From assembly GCF_900258035.1 (NCBI RefSeq), contig NZ_OGTP01000013.1:62001-126000 (forward strand): a DNA stretch of 64,000 nucleotides, in the 5' to 3' direction. The DNA comes from Caballeronia novacaledonica. Its GTDB lineage: Bacteria > Pseudomonadota > Gammaproteobacteria > Burkholderiales > Burkholderiaceae. This document shows positions 50,688-60,848 of the stretch, piece after piece (position 1 is the first letter of the stretch; each line of letters starts with the position of its first letter). Made by a program: the position numbers and the translations under genes. Below the pieces are notes generated by a model that worked only from the letters and a program-made list of their open reading frames with translations, was not told where the DNA came from and ran no database searches.

Positions 50688-53273
50688 TCAGGCTGCGATC
50701 GCGCGCAGCAGCTCGGTTTCCACCTGGATTTGGGTGCGGTTGCTCGACAGGCTCTTGCCGTCGAGCAGAAACACGTCCTCGACACGTTCGCCGAGCGTGT
50801 TGATCCGTGCCGCCTGCACGCCGATCCGGTGTTGCGCCAGAACGCGCGCGATCGAATAAAGAAGGCCCTGCCGGTCGTTGGCCGACACCGACAGGATGTA
50901 GTACTGGCCGCGGTCGTCGGGACGCAGGTCCACGCGCGGCGTAATCGGAAACGTCCGCACGAGCCGCGACACACGGCCCTTCGACGGTTCCGGCAGAATG
51001 CGCTCGTCCGCGAGCAGCGCGGCCAGTTGCTGCTCGACGAGATTGGCGATGTCGCGATAACTCCCGTCGTGATCCGGATGCGCGACGAGAAAGTTATCGA
51101 GCGCGTAGCCGTGACGGGTCGTAGTCACGCGCGCATCGAGCACGGAGAGACCGTTTTTGTCGAAATACGCGCAGATGCCCGCGAACAGATCGGGCCGGTC
51201 CTTCACGTAGACGAGCACCTGCAGCGCCGCGCCGATGGGCGAGGGCCGCGCGCGCACGATCGGCTCGTCGCTCTCCACGTGCCGGTACAGCACGCGCGTC
51301 TGCCACGCGATGTCGGCCGGATCGTGGCGCAGGAAATAGCCGACGTCGAGCTGATCCCACAGACGCTTTTGCGCGTGCTCCGGCACGGTTTCGAGCCGCA
51401 GCAGCGCGAGCGCCGCCTCCTGCCGCGACTTGAGCTCCGAATGCGTATCCGGCTGCGCGCCGCCGAGCACCGCCTGCGTCGCGCGGAACAGGTCTTCGAG
51501 CAGCTTGCCCTTCCAGTTGTTCCAGACCTTCGGACTCGTGCCGCGGATATCGGCGACGGTCAGGAGATAGAGCGCGGTGAGCCTTCGCTCCGTCTGCACC
51601 GCCGACGCAAACTGCTTGATGACTTCCGGGTCGCTCGTGTCCTGCTTCTGCGCGACCTGACTCATCATTAGATGCTGCTGCACGAGCCAGACGACGAGCT
51701 CCGTATCTTCGGCGCCGATGTCGTGCTCGCGACAGAAGCGCCGGGCGTCGGCCATGCCGAGCGTGGAATGATCGCCGCCACGGCCCTTCGCGATATCGTG
51801 AAAGAGCGCCGCGACGTAAAGCACCCACGGACGCTCGAAGTTGCCCATCAACTGGCTGCAGAACGGATACTCGTGCGCATGCTCGGCAATCGCGAAGCGC
51901 CGCAGGTTGCGCAGCACCATGAGGATGTGCTGATCGACGGTGTAGACGTGATAGAGATCGTGCTGCATCTGCCCGACGATGCGCCGGAAGTTCAGCAGGT
52001 AGCGGCCGAGCACGCTCGTCTGATTCATCAGGCGGAACGCATGCGTAATGCCTTCGGGCTGCTTGAGAATCTCCATGAAAAGCCGCCGGTTCTCCGGATC
52101 GCGCCGCCAGTCGCGGTCCATCAGATCGCGTGCGTTGTAGATCGCCCGCAGCGTGCGCGCGGAAAATCCCTTGATGCCGCGCGTCTGTTCATACAGCAGA
52201 AACGCTTCGAGAATCGCGTGCGGCTCGCGCTCGAAGACATCGTCGCGGGCGATTTCGAGCATGCCTTGCTTTTCGACGAAGCGCCCGTTGATCACGCGCG
52301 TGATGCCGCTCGTCGACGGGAAAAGTTGGGCCTCGACGTTCTGAATCAGGATCGTCGCGAGTTGCGTGACTGCCTTCGCCGCCCAGTAGTAGCGGCGCAT
52401 CAACTGCTCGCTCGCGCGCTTAGCGGCGGTCGCCTTGAAGCCGAAGCTCTCCGCGAGCGGCGTCTGCAGATCGAAAACGAGAATGTCCTGGCGGCGCTTC
52501 GCGATCACGTGCAGCCGCGCGCGCAGCGCCTTCAGAAAGCCTTCGTTGCGCCGCAGTTCGCGTGCTTCGCGCTCGGTGATGAGCCCGCACGTATCGAGTT
52601 CGCGCCAGTTGCTGCCAAAGCCCGCCGCGCGCGCGATCCACAGAATCAGTTGCAGATCGCGCAGGCCGCCGGGGCTCTCCTTGATGTTCGGCTCGAGGCT
52701 GTAGGGCGTGTCCTGAAACTTCGCGTGACGCTGACGCATTTCCAGCACTTTCGCCTGGAAGAACGCGCGCGGATCGAGCGTCTCGCGATAGCGCGCCGAG
52801 AAACGCTGGAACAGCGGCAGGTCGCCGCAGATGCGCCGCGCTTCGAGCAGCGAGGTCTGCACGGTGATGTCGTTCCCGGATTCGGCGATGCATTGCTCGA
52901 CAGAACGCACGCTGCTGCCGATATCGAGTCCCAGATCCCACGCCATGCCGATGAAACGCTCGACGCGGCCGTTCAGGTCCGCATGGTTCGCTTGCGGCGA
53001 TGGCTCGGGGAGAAGCACGAGAATATCGACGTCCGAATAGGGCGCGAGCTCGCCGCGCCCATATCCGCCGACGGCGACGAGCGCCGCGCTCTCGGGCATG
53101 CCGCAGGCGGCCCACGCGCCTTTGAGGACGTCGTCGGTGGCGCGGGCGAGCGCGTGCATCAGCGGCTCGACGCTCGACGCCGTCCCGAAGCGTTCGACGA
53201 GCGCCGCCTTCGCCACCTTGTAGGCGGCGCGCAACGTTTCACAGGGCGTGGCGACAGCGGCGGTTACGCTCAT
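50688..53273 (-). CDS. glnD: [Protein-PII] uridylyltransferase/uridylyl-removing enzyme
   Basis: The 861-residue nitrogen sensor has a nucleotidyltransferase motif [17 protein letters not shown] (residues 69-85, Asp81 and Asp83), an HD hydrolase domain with [14 protein letters not shown] near residue 490, and two C-terminal ACT domains (about 690-770 and 795-861) that bind glutamine. It uridylylates PII at low nitrogen and removes UMP at high. It is full length. The pseudouridine synthase gene follows after 6 bp. Confidence 0.95.
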   Translation of the reverse strand: MSVTAAVATPCETLRAAYKVAKAALVERFGTASSVEPLMHALARATDDVLKGAWAACGMPESAALVAVGGYGRGELAPYSDVDILVLLPEPSPQANHADLNGRVERFIGMAWDLGLDIGSSVRSVEQCIAESGNDITVQTSLLEARRICGDLPLFQRFSARYRETLDPRAFFQAKVLEMRQRHAKFQDTPYSLEPNIKESPGGLRDLQLILWIARAAGFGSNWRELDTCGLITEREARELRRNEGFLKALRARLHVIAKRRQDILVFDLQTPLAESFGFKATAAKRASEQLMRRYYWAAKAVTQLATILIQNVEAQLFPSTSGITRVINGRFVEKQGMLEIARDDVFEREPHAILEAFLLYEQTRGIKGFSARTLRAIYNARDLMDRDWRRDPENRRLFMEILKQPEGITHAFRLMNQTSVLGRYLLNFRRIVGQMQHDLYHVYTVDQHILMVLRNLRRFAIAEHAHEYPFCSQLMGNFERPWVLYVAALFHDIAKGRGGDHSTLGMADARRFCREHDIGAEDTELVVWLVQQHLMMSQVAQKQDTSDPEVIKQFASAVQTERRLTALYLLTVADIRGTSPKVWNNWKGKLLEDLFRATQAVLGGAQPDTHSELKSRQEAALALLRLETVPEHAQKRLWDQLDVGYFLRHDPADIAWQTRVLYRHVESDEPIVRARPSPIGAALQVLVYVKDRPDLFAGICAYFDKNGLSVLDARVTTTRHGYALDNFLVAHPDHDGSYRDIANLVEQQLAALLADERILPEPSKGRVSRLVRTFPITPRVDLRPDDRGQYYILSVSANDRQGLLYSIARVLAQHRIGVQAARINTLGERVEDVFLLDGKSLSSNRTQIQVETELLRAIAA

Positions 53274-53345
53274 GAATGGAAAGTGGCGAGGACGGCGAAA
53301 GAATGCGCCCGCGTGCGTGCACGGCGAGCGCCGGGAGAGGTGAAA

Positions 53346-54155
53346 TCAGGCGGTCGCGGCGATCAGTTGCGAGCGCGCCTGCGTGCCCGCAGAGACCGTC
53401 AGCACGTCGTAGCCGGTCGGCGTGACGAGCACCGTGTGCTCCCACTGCGCCGAGAGGCTGCGGTCGCGCGTCTTGACGGTCCACTGGTCCGGCATCGTGC
53501 GGATTTCGCGGCGGCCCGCGTTGATCATCGGCTCGACGGTGAAAATCATGCCGGCCTGCAGTTCGATGCCCGTGCCCGGACGGCCGTAGTGCAGCACCTG
53601 CGGCTCTTCGTGGAACACCTGCCCGATGCCGTGGCCGCAGTATTCCCGCACGACGCTGTAGCCTTGCGCTTCTGCATGCTTCTGGATCGCCGCGCCGATG
53701 TCGCCCAGATGCGCGCCGGGGCGCACCTGATCTATGCCGAGCCACATGCAGTCGAACGTGGTCTGGACGAGGCGTTTCGCCAGGATCGAACCTTCGCCGA
53801 CGATGAACATCCGGCTCGTATCGCCGAAATAGCCGTTCTTGATGACGGTGACGTCGATATTCAGCGCGTCGCCGTTCTTCAACGCCTTTTCGCCGGGAAT
53901 GCCGTGACAGATCACGTCGTTCACGGAGATGCAGGTGGCTTTCGGGTACGGCGGGTAGCCGGGCGGCTGGTAATTCAGCGGTGCGGGAACGGTGCCCTGT
54001 TCCTTCACCATATATTCGTGACAGAGACGGTCGAGCGCTTCGGTCGTCACGCCGGGAACGATATGCGGCGTAATGAAATCGAGCACTTCGCTGGCGAGCC
54101 GGCAGGCGACGCGCATCTGCGCGATATCGTGTTCGTTTTTCAGCGTAATGGACAT
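53346..54155 (-). CDS. map: Methionine aminopeptidase, type I
   Basis: The 269-residue enzyme removes the N-terminal methionine. The five metal ligands are in LNIDVTVIKNGYFGDTSRMF (two Asp), YCGHGIGQVFHEEP (His), FTVEPMIN (Glu) and the C-terminal QWEHTVLVT (Glu). It diverges from rpsB, a typical arrangement in proteobacteria. The start ATG at 54155 has CGTAAT before it and no strong ribosome site; the length agrees with the family. Confidence 0.95.
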   Translation of the reverse strand: MSITLKNEHDIAQMRVACRLASEVLDFITPHIVPGVTTEALDRLCHEYMVKEQGTVPAPLNYQPPGYPPYPKATCISVNDVICHGIPGEKALKNGDALNIDVTVIKNGYFGDTSRMFIVGEGSILAKRLVQTTFDCMWLGIDQVRPGAHLGDIGAAIQKHAEAQGYSVVREYCGHGIGQVFHEEPQVLHYGRPGTGIELQAGMIFTVEPMINAGRREIRTMPDQWTVKTRDRSLSAQWEHTVLVTPTGYDVLTVSAGTQARSQLIAATA

Positions 54156-54308
54156 GACTTGGCCCGAAATGCGTGTATGCGGGAGTGAGCCGCGAAAGCG
54201 GCATTATCGCACCATAAGAAATGTGCCGCACCCGGTTAGTTTGGGGCGGGCGGCGCGGCGGCAAGCGGGAAGTTCGAAAAGGCGCGGTGTGACGGCTCGT
54301 CGTACGGC

Positions 54309-54338
54309 TTGAGGCGAGTAATCCTCACATGCTATACT
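54309..54338 (+). promoter_or_regulatory. sigma70 promoter of rpsB-tsf
   Basis: TTGAGG (54309-54314) and TATACT (54333-54338) are 18 bp apart. The -10 box matches 5 of 6 and the -35 box 4 of 6. Transcription would begin near 54345, at the left end of the structured leader. Confidence 0.7.
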
Positions 54339-54350
54339 CGAAGGCTAAGT

Positions 54351-54512
54351 CGTGATCCACATTGCCGTCATGATTTCCTATGACAATCTACGGCAAAACA
54401 GCGCGGATCACGGTTTGGAAAGTAGTTTTAAGTCGATTCGCAAGCCGGCGCACCCAGGGTGTCCGGCGTCCGGAAACCAAAACCACCGGGCGCAGGATGC
54501 GGCAGCCGGCTT
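54351..54512 (+). promoter_or_regulatory. Structured 5' leader of rpsB, candidate S2 autoregulatory RNA
   Basis: Perfect pairs in the leader: CGTGATCC (54351-54358) with GGATCACG (54405-54412); inside it TTGCCGT (54362-54368) with ACGGCAA (54390-54396); inside that GTCAT with ATGAC (54367-54371, 54380-54384; the two last stems share two bases and compete). A second domain pairs AAGCCGGC (54442-54449) with GCCGGCTT (54505-54512), just before the ribosome site GCGGAGAA. Ribosomal protein S2 controls its own mRNA leader in several bacteria; that S2 binds here is inference. Confidence 0.55.
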
Positions 54513-54538
54513 AAGACCCAACCCTCGCGGAGAATTTC

Positions 54539-55291
54539 ATGGCAGTCACGATGCGTCAAATGCTGGAAGCCGGTGTCCACTTCGGTCACCAAACGCGCTT
54601 CTGGAACCCCAAGATGGCCCCGTACATCTTCGGTCATCGCAACAAGATTCACATCATCAACCTCGAAAAGACGCTGCCGCTCTACAACGACGCGCTGAAG
54701 TACGTGCGCCAGTTGGCAGCGAACCGCGGCACGATTCTTTTCGTCGGCACGAAGCGTCAGTCGCGCGACACGATCGCTCAGGAAGCAGCGCGCGCAGGCA
54801 TGCCGTTCGTCAACGCCCGCTGGCTCGGCGGCATGATGACCAACTTCAAGACGCTGAAAGTTTCGATCAAGCGCCTGAAGGACATGGAAGCGGCGCTGGA
54901 ATCGGGCGAAACCGAGCGCATGAGCAAGAAGGAAGCGCTCCTGTTCGAACGCGAAATGGTCAAGCTGCAAAAGTCGATCGGCGGCGTGAAGGACATGGGC
55001 GGCATCCCGGACGCGATGTTCGTCATCGACGTCGGCTATCACAAGATTGCCGTCACGGAAGCCAAGAAGCTCGGCATTCCGGTCATCGCCGTGGTCGACA
55101 CGAACCACTCGCCGGAAGGCATCGACTACGTCATCCCGGGTAACGACGACGCATCCAAGGCCGTGTCGCTGTACGCTCAGGGCGTTGCCGACGCGATCCT
55201 CGAAGGCCGCGCAAACGCAGTGAACGACGTCGTTCAGGCCGTCCGTAACGGCGAAGGCGACGAGTTCGTCGAGGTCAACGCAGAGGCGTAA
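54539..55291 (+). CDS. rpsB: 30S ribosomal protein S2
   Basis: The 250-residue protein matches S2 throughout: [41 protein letters not shown] at the N-terminus, [13 protein letters not shown] near residue 95, and [21 protein letters not shown] near residue 185. It is a component of the small ribosomal subunit. GCGGAG lies 9 bp before the ATG. It is followed by a terminator-like hairpin and then tsf, the conserved order. Confidence 0.97.
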   Translation: MAVTMRQMLEAGVHFGHQTRFWNPKMAPYIFGHRNKIHIINLEKTLPLYNDALKYVRQLAANRGTILFVGTKRQSRDTIAQEAARAGMPFVNARWLGGMMTNFKTLKVSIKRLKDMEAALESGETERMSKKEALLFEREMVKLQKSIGGVKDMGGIPDAMFVIDVGYHKIAVTEAKKLGIPVIAVVDTNHSPEGIDYVIPGNDDASKAVSLYAQGVADAILEGRANAVNDVVQAVRNGEGDEFVEVNAEA

Positions 55292-55309
55292 TCGAGCCCT
55301 GTGGCCGAC

Positions 55310-55344
55310 AAAAAAGGGGGCTTTGAGAAAGGCCCCTTTTTTTT
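55310..55344 (+). terminator. Terminator between rpsB and tsf
   Basis: AAAAAAGGGGGCTTT pairs with AAAGGCCCCTTTTTT with one mismatch around a 3-base GAG loop, ending in eight T residues. Partial read-through would set a lower level of tsf than rpsB. Confidence 0.8.
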
Positions 55345-55442
55345 AGTCGCGCATTTGCCAAAGCGATAGAAGTGTCAATTTTCCTGCCGTGGGCGCGCTG
55401 TAAAGCCGGCGGCACGTATCAAACAGACCCAAGGAGCGAATG

Positions 55443-56324
55443 ATGGCGGCAATTACCGCAAGCATGGTGGCAGAACTGCGCGCGAAGACCGATGCGCCGA
55501 TGATGGAATGCAAGAAGGCGCTGACGGAAGCCGACGGCGACATGGCGCGCGCGGAAGAACTGCTGCGCGTCAAGCTCGGCAACAAGGCGAGCAAGGCGGC
55601 ATCGCGCGTGACGGCTGAAGGCATCGTGACGGCGCACGTCGAAGGCGGCGTGGGCGCGCTCGTCGAACTGAACTGCGAAACCGACTTCGTCGCGAAGAAC
55701 GACGACTTCATGGCTTTCGGCAAGACCGTCGCCGAACTCGTGGCGAAGCAAAACCCGGCGGACGTCGCAGCCCTGTCGGCGCTGCCGCTCGAAAGCTCGA
55801 CGGTCGACGCCGTGCGTCTCGCGCTCGTCGGCAAGATCGGCGAAAACCTGTCGATCCGCCGTTTCGTGCGCTTCGAAACCGCGAACAAGATCGCGTCGTA
55901 CCTGCACGGTACGCGCATCGGCGTGCTGGTCGAGTTCGCCGGCGCGGACGAGCAGATCGGCAAGGACGTCGCGATGCACGTTGCCGCGATGAAGCCGGTT
56001 TCGCTGTCGTCGGACGAAGTGCCGGCCGACCTGATCGCCAAGGAACGCAGCATCGCCGAGCAGAAGGCCGCCGAGTCGGGCAAGCCGGCCGAGATCGTCG
56101 CGAAGATGGTCGACGGCTCGATCCAGAAGTACCTGAAGGAAGTGTCGCTGCTGAACCAGCCGTTCGTGAAGAACGACAAGCAGACGATCGAACAGATGCT
56201 CAAGGCGGGCAACGCGTCGGTGCAGAAGTTCGCGCTGTTCGTGGTCGGCGAGGGCATCGAGAAGCGTCAGGACGACTTCGCGGCCGAAGTCGCGGCGCAA
56301 GTCGCGGCGGCCAAGCAGTCCTAA
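55443..56324 (+). CDS. tsf: Translation elongation factor Ts
   Basis: The 293-residue factor recycles EF-Tu-GDP. The N-terminal domain ([32 protein letters not shown]) holds the EF-Tu contact [27 protein letters not shown] near residue 75 is the second signature. Two ATGs are adjacent (55440 and 55443); the second was chosen because it is 6 bp from AAGGAG, while the first is only 3 bp away. The internal terminator upstream separates it from rpsB. Confidence 0.96.
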   Translation: MAAITASMVAELRAKTDAPMMECKKALTEADGDMARAEELLRVKLGNKASKAASRVTAEGIVTAHVEGGVGALVELNCETDFVAKNDDFMAFGKTVAELVAKQNPADVAALSALPLESSTVDAVRLALVGKIGENLSIRRFVRFETANKIASYLHGTRIGVLVEFAGADEQIGKDVAMHVAAMKPVSLSSDEVPADLIAKERSIAEQKAAESGKPAEIVAKMVDGSIQKYLKEVSLLNQPFVKNDKQTIEQMLKAGNASVQKFALFVVGEGIEKRQDDFAAEVAAQVAAAKQS

Positions 56325-56382
56325 GGCTCGCTTAAGGCGCGTGTGTTGTGATAGACGGCGGCGCGCCGGGCCCGCAGTACCT

Positions 56383-56402
56383 GCGGCGGAACATTCCGCC
56401 GC
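56383..56402. repeat. 20-bp inverted repeat between tsf and pyrH
   Basis: GCGGCGGAA-CA-TTCCGCCGC is a perfect inverted repeat with a 2-bp centre, 58 bp after the tsf stop. No T-run follows, so it is not a classical terminator; a protein-binding site is possible. Confidence 0.5.
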
Positions 56403-56566
56403 GCGCAATTCAGCGATCCGGATCGCACCAGCAGCGGGCGCGTTAGGCTAGGGAAAACCCTGATCTATCGCGCCCGCCGCCCGATCCGGCCCGCTTGCGG
56501 TAAGTAATGTTTCACCCCTACAGTTCTACGTTGTTGCAACCCTCCTCGGCGCGATCGGAACCTCAT

Positions 56567-57280
56567 ATGCCCACAGCCTACAAACGCGTACTCCTCAAAC
56601 TCTCCGGCGAAGCCCTGATGGGCGACGATGCCTTCGGCATCAATCGCGCAACGATCGAAAGGATGGTGGCGGATGTCGCGGAGGTGGTGCGGATCGGGAC
56701 GCAGCTCGCCGTCGTCATCGGCGGCGGCAATATCTTCCGCGGTGTGGCGGGCGGCGCGGCCGGCATGGATCGCGCGACGGCCGACTACATGGGCATGCTC
56801 GCCACGATGATGAATGCGCTCGCGCTGCAGGACGCCATGCGCCACGCGGGCATCGAAGCGCGCGTGCAGTCGGCGCTGCGCATGGATCAGGTGGTCGAGC
56901 CGTACATCCGCCCGCGCGCCATTCGCCAGCTCGAAGAGGGCAAGGTCGTGATCTTCGCGGCCGGCACGGGCAATCCGTTCTTCACGACGGACACGGCCGC
57001 CGCGCTGCGCGGTTCGGAAATCGGCGCCGAAGTGGTGTTGAAGGCGACGAAGGTCGATGGCGTATACTCCGCCGACCCGAAAAAGGATCCGCACGCGACG
57101 CGCTACAGCACGATCAGCTTCGACGAAGCCATCGGCAAGAACCTTCAGGTGATGGACGCCACCGCGTTCGCGCTGTGCCGCGACCAGAAGCTGCCGATTC
57201 GCGTGTTCTCCATCACGAAGCCGGGCGCATTGAAGCGCATCGTGCAGGGCGACGACGAAGGTACGCTCGTCCACGTGTAA
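56567..57280 (+). CDS. pyrH: UMP kinase
   Basis: The 237-residue hexameric kinase makes UDP from UMP and belongs to the amino-acid-kinase fold. [21 protein letters not shown] at the N-terminus, [11 protein letters not shown] near residue 46, [21 protein letters not shown] near residue 65, and [19 protein letters not shown] near residue 130 are family motifs. The start at 56567 gives the conserved length; the frame is open 60 bp further upstream without family similarity. Confidence 0.96.
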   Translation: MPTAYKRVLLKLSGEALMGDDAFGINRATIERMVADVAEVVRIGTQLAVVIGGGNIFRGVAGGAAGMDRATADYMGMLATMMNALALQDAMRHAGIEARVQSALRMDQVVEPYIRPRAIRQLEEGKVVIFAAGTGNPFFTTDTAAALRGSEIGAEVVLKATKVDGVYSADPKKDPHATRYSTISFDEAIGKNLQVMDATAFALCRDQKLPIRVFSITKPGALKRIVQGDDEGTLVHV

Positions 57281-57372
57281 ACTCTCGCGATATCAGGCGC
57301 CGCGCGGCGGGCGGGAAGCCTCGCGCGGGACGCGCCGCTATCGCCGGTAAAACCCAGGTTTGGAGGTTCAAA

Positions 57373-57933
57373 ATGAGTGTGGCTGACATCAAGAAAAGCG
57401 TCGACCAGAAGATGCAGCGGTCGATCGAAGCCTTCAAGGCCGATCTCGCCAAGATTCGCACGGGCCGCGCCCACACGGGTCTGCTCGACCACATCCAGGT
57501 CGACTACTACGGCTCGAATGTGCCCATTTCCCAGGTTGCGAACATGACGCTCGTCGATGCCCGCACGATCGGCGTGCAGCCGTGGGAAAAGAAGATGGTC
57601 GCCGTGATCGAGAAAGCGATCCGCGAATCCGATCTCGGCCTGAACCCGGCCACGCAGGGCGACCTGATCCGCGTGCCGATGCCCGCGCTCACCGAAGAGC
57701 GCCGCCGCGAACTCACGAAGGTCGTGAAGAGCGAAGGCGAGACCGCGAAGGTCGCCGTGCGCAACCTGCGCCGCGACGCGAACGATCAACTGAAGAAATC
57801 CGTGAAGGACAAGGAGATTTCGGAAGACGACGAGCGCCGCGCGAGCGAGGAAGTGCAGAAGCTCACCGACAAGTTCGTCGCCGAGATCGACAAGCTCGTC
57901 CAGACCAAAGAATCCGAAATCATGACGGTGTGA
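57373..57933 (+). CDS. frr: Ribosome recycling factor
   Basis: The 186-residue protein has the usual RRF pattern: [39 protein letters not shown] (domain I and II), [22 protein letters not shown], and [15 protein letters not shown]. With EF-G it splits post-termination ribosomes. GGAGG at 57362-57366 precedes the ATG. pyrH-frr-uppS order is conserved. Confidence 0.97.
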   Translation: MSVADIKKSVDQKMQRSIEAFKADLAKIRTGRAHTGLLDHIQVDYYGSNVPISQVANMTLVDARTIGVQPWEKKMVAVIEKAIRESDLGLNPATQGDLIRVPMPALTEERRRELTKVVKSEGETAKVAVRNLRRDANDQLKKSVKDKEISEDDERRASEEVQKLTDKFVAEIDKLVQTKESEIMTV

Positions 57934-58016
57934 GGCCGTAGAGACGGTTCTGCCAGCCCCGGGGGTTATACATTCGGGCTGGCTCTCACTCCTTCAGATT
58001 CCCAGATTCAGCGGCC

Positions 58017-58799
58017 ATGACCTATACCAGTTCCACCGTTACCGTGCCCGATGTCGCGGCTGTCCCGCGCCACGTCGCGATCATCATGGACGGCAATGGC
58101 CGATGGGCGACGGAGCGCCGCCTGCCGCGCGTCGCCGGTCATACGCGCGGCGTCGATGCGGTTCGCGCGACCGTCGAAAGCTGCGCGCGGCGCGGCGTCG
58201 AATTCGTCACGCTCTTCGCATTCAGTTCCGAAAACTGGCGCCGTCCGACCGACGAAGTGTCGTTCCTGATGCGCCTGTTCGTCACCGCGCTCGAACGCGA
58301 GATCGGCAAGCTGCACGCCAACGGCATTCGCCTGCGCGTCGTCGGCGACATCAGCATGTTCGACGACCGCATTCGCGCGCTGATCCAGCGCGCCGAAACC
58401 AAGACCGCCCGCAATACGCGGCTCACGCTGACCATCGCCGCCAACTACGGCGGGCGCTGGGACATCATGCAGGCGACGAAGAAGCTCATCGCCGAGTCGC
58501 TCGAAACGGGCACGCCCGCGCGCGTGGACGACGAGTCGTTCGCCGCCCATCTCGCGATGGCCTACGCGCCGGAGCCGGATCTCTTCATCCGCACGGGCGG
58601 CGAGCAGCGCATCAGCAATTTCCTGCTGTGGCAGCTCGCGTACACCGAGTTTTATTTCACCGACATCTACTGGCCCGACTTCGACGCCGACGCGCTGGAT
58701 CGCGCGATCGCTTCCTACGGCGGCCGCGAGCGCCGTTTCGGGCGCACGAGCGCGCAACTCGCTTCCCAATCGCAGAAGGCCGACACCCTTTCATGCTAA
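58017..58799 (+). CDS. uppS: Undecaprenyl diphosphate synthase
   Basis: The 260-residue cis-prenyltransferase has the active-site [13 protein letters not shown] near residues 19-31 with the catalytic aspartate, ENWRRP near residue 77, and [27 protein letters not shown] near residue 186. It makes the lipid carrier for peptidoglycan and O-antigen in the cytoplasm. Its stop overlaps the cdsA start by 7 bp. The N-terminal 17 residues before the fold are variable. Confidence 0.96.
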   Translation: MTYTSSTVTVPDVAAVPRHVAIIMDGNGRWATERRLPRVAGHTRGVDAVRATVESCARRGVEFVTLFAFSSENWRRPTDEVSFLMRLFVTALEREIGKLHANGIRLRVVGDISMFDDRIRALIQRAETKTARNTRLTLTIAANYGGRWDIMQATKKLIAESLETGTPARVDDESFAAHLAMAYAPEPDLFIRTGGEQRISNFLLWQLAYTEFYFTDIYWPDFDADALDRAIASYGGRERRFGRTSAQLASQSQKADTLSC

Positions 58800-59605
58800 G
58801 AACCCGTGTTATCACGGCAATCGTCCTGCTCGCGGTACTCGTGCCGATTACGCTGTTCGCGCCGATCGGCGCGTTCGGAGCGCTCATCGGTTTCGTCGTG
58901 GTGTTCGCGGCCTGGGAATGGGGGCGTTTGCTCAAGCTGAATGGCGCGGGGCCGGTCGCCTACGCGCTCGTCGCGGGGCTCGCGCTCATTTTCAGCACGT
59001 TTCTCGGCATCAAGTCGACGCCGCTGTATCAGATGGCCGCAATTTTCTGGGTGCTGGCCGGTCCCTACGCGTTGCTGCGCAAGCCCGCGCTGGCCGCCCA
59101 CACGTGGCGCGCGTTCCTGCTCTTCGCGGGGATCGTCGTGTTTCTGGCCTGCTGGCACGCCGTCGTCGACGCGCGCACGCGGGGCGTGGCCTTCGTGCTA
59201 TCGCTTCTGCTAGTAGTCTGGCTGGCTGACATAGGTGCATACTTCGCCGGAAAAGCGCTCGGCCGCCATAAACTCGCTCCGTCGATCAGCCCGGGCAAGA
59301 CCTGGGAGGGCGCCATCGGCGGGTGGCTCGCCGTCATCGTCATCGGTGCGCTCGCCGCCGCCACCAACTTTTATGCGCCTACCGTATTCACGGCCTTTGT
59401 CGGGCATCTCGGCTGGGATCGCTCGTTCGTCGCGCTTTCCGTGCTGGTCGCGTTCAGCGTGGTCGGCGACCTGTTCGAGTCGCTTCTGAAGCGCCAGGCC
59501 GGCGTCAAGGACTCGAGCGGCCTCTTGCCGGGTCACGGCGGCGTCCTCGACCGCATCGACGCATTGTTGCCGGTGTTGCCGATCGCATTGCTCATGCTCG
59601 GCTAA
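58793..59605 (+). CDS. cdsA: Phosphatidate cytidylyltransferase
   Basis: The 270-residue integral membrane protein has about eight transmembrane helices and the family signature [21 protein letters not shown] near residues 235-255. It makes CDP-diacylglycerol, the branch point for phospholipids; cardiolipin synthase is also encoded in this window. The ATG at 58793 is inside uppS, giving a 7-bp overlap and likely coupling. Confidence 0.95.
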   Translation: MLRTRVITAIVLLAVLVPITLFAPIGAFGALIGFVVVFAAWEWGRLLKLNGAGPVAYALVAGLALIFSTFLGIKSTPLYQMAAIFWVLAGPYALLRKPALAAHTWRAFLLFAGIVVFLACWHAVVDARTRGVAFVLSLLLVVWLADIGAYFAGKALGRHKLAPSISPGKTWEGAIGGWLAVIVIGALAAATNFYAPTVFTAFVGHLGWDRSFVALSVLVAFSVVGDLFESLLKRQAGVKDSSGLLPGHGGVLDRIDALLPVLPIALLMLG

Positions 59606-59623
59606 TCGGCTAGAGAAGAATTT

Positions 59624-60841
59624 ATGCAAAAACGTCTCACATTGCTCGGCTCCACGGGCTCGATCGGCGACAGCACGCTCGACGTCGTGGCGCGGCATCC
59701 GGACCGCTTCTCGGTCTACGCGCTCACCGCTCACCGCAACGGCGACAAGCTCGTCGCCCAGTGCCTGAAATTCCAGCCCGAAGTCGCGGTCGTCGGCGAC
59801 GCCGAAACGGCGGTGCGCGTCGCGGCCGCGTTGCGCGCGCAAGGCTGCAAGACCGAAGTGACGCACGGCCCGGAAGCGCTCGTCGAGGTCGCCCGCGCGG
59901 CTCAGTGCGACACGGTCGTCGCAGCCATCGTCGGCGCGGCGGGCCTCGCGCCCACGCTTGCCGCCGCACGCGCCGGCAAGCGCATCCTGCTCGCGAACAA
60001 GGAAGCGCTCGTGATGTCCGGCCAGATTTTCATGGACGCCGTGCGCGACAACGGCGCGATCCTGCTGCCGGTCGACAGCGAGCACAACGCCGTGTTCCAG
60101 TGCCTGCCGCCTTGCGCGGACAAGGAAGCACAGATGCACGGCGGCGTGTCGAAGATCATCCTGACGGCCTCGGGCGGCCCGTTCCGCACGCGCGAGCCGG
60201 CGACGCTCGTCAACGTCACGCCCGAGGAAGCCGTCAAGCATCCGAACTGGGCGATGGGCCGCAAGATCTCCGTCGATTCCGCGACGATGATGAACAAGGG
60301 CCTCGAAGTGATCGAGGCGCACTGGCTCTTCGATCTGCCGGGATCGCGCATCGAGGTGCTGATCCATCCGCAGAGCGTGATTCATTCGATGGTTTCCTAC
60401 GCCGACGGCTCGGTCCTCGCGCAACTCGGCAATCCGGACATGCGCACGCCGATCGCGCACGCGCTGGCGTATCCTGATCGTGTGAATTCGGGCGTGGCGC
60501 CGCTGGATCTGGCGCAGATCGCCACGCTCACGTTCGAAAAGCCGGATTTCACGCGTTTTCCCTGCCTCGCGCTGGCCATTCAGGCGCTCGAAGCGGGCGG
60601 CATCGCGAGCGCCGCGCTGAACGCGGCCAACGAAATCGCCGTGGAAGCGTTCCTGGAGCGCCGTATCGGCTTCATGGCGATCGGCGGCGTGGTCGAGCGC
60701 GTGCTGAACGACCTGCCGAACACGAGCGCCGCGACGCTGGCCGACGTCCTCGCCGCCGATGCGAACGCGCGCCGTCTCGCATCCCGTTTCGTCGCTGAGC
60801 TCACCGCGAGCGCGCCGGGCGCCGAACCCATCGCCCATTGA
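59624..60841 (+). CDS. dxr: 1-deoxy-D-xylulose-5-phosphate reductoisomerase
   Basis: The 405-residue enzyme has an NADPH-binding motif [14 protein letters not shown] at residues 7-20, [10 protein letters not shown] near residue 125, the metal/substrate motif [14 protein letters not shown] near residue 148, and [13 protein letters not shown] near residue 215. It commits carbon to the MEP isoprenoid pathway that feeds uppS. It lies 18 bp after cdsA and 7 bp before rseP. Confidence 0.96.
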   Translation: MQKRLTLLGSTGSIGDSTLDVVARHPDRFSVYALTAHRNGDKLVAQCLKFQPEVAVVGDAETAVRVAAALRAQGCKTEVTHGPEALVEVARAAQCDTVVAAIVGAAGLAPTLAAARAGKRILLANKEALVMSGQIFMDAVRDNGAILLPVDSEHNAVFQCLPPCADKEAQMHGGVSKIILTASGGPFRTREPATLVNVTPEEAVKHPNWAMGRKISVDSATMMNKGLEVIEAHWLFDLPGSRIEVLIHPQSVIHSMVSYADGSVLAQLGNPDMRTPIAHALAYPDRVNSGVAPLDLAQIATLTFEKPDFTRFPCLALAIQALEAGGIASAALNAANEIAVEAFLERRIGFMAIGGVVERVLNDLPNTSAATLADVLAADANARRLASRFVAELTASAPGAEPIAH

Positions 60842-60848
60842 GGCCGTC

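Larger units (their letters stand above)
54156..54538. other. map-rpsB intergenic region with promoter and structured rpsB leader
   Basis: This 383-bp stretch has no gene. It holds the divergent map promoter region on the left, the rpsB promoter at 54309-54338 and a leader of about 190 nt with two nested stem-loop structures, listed separately. Confidence 0.7.
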
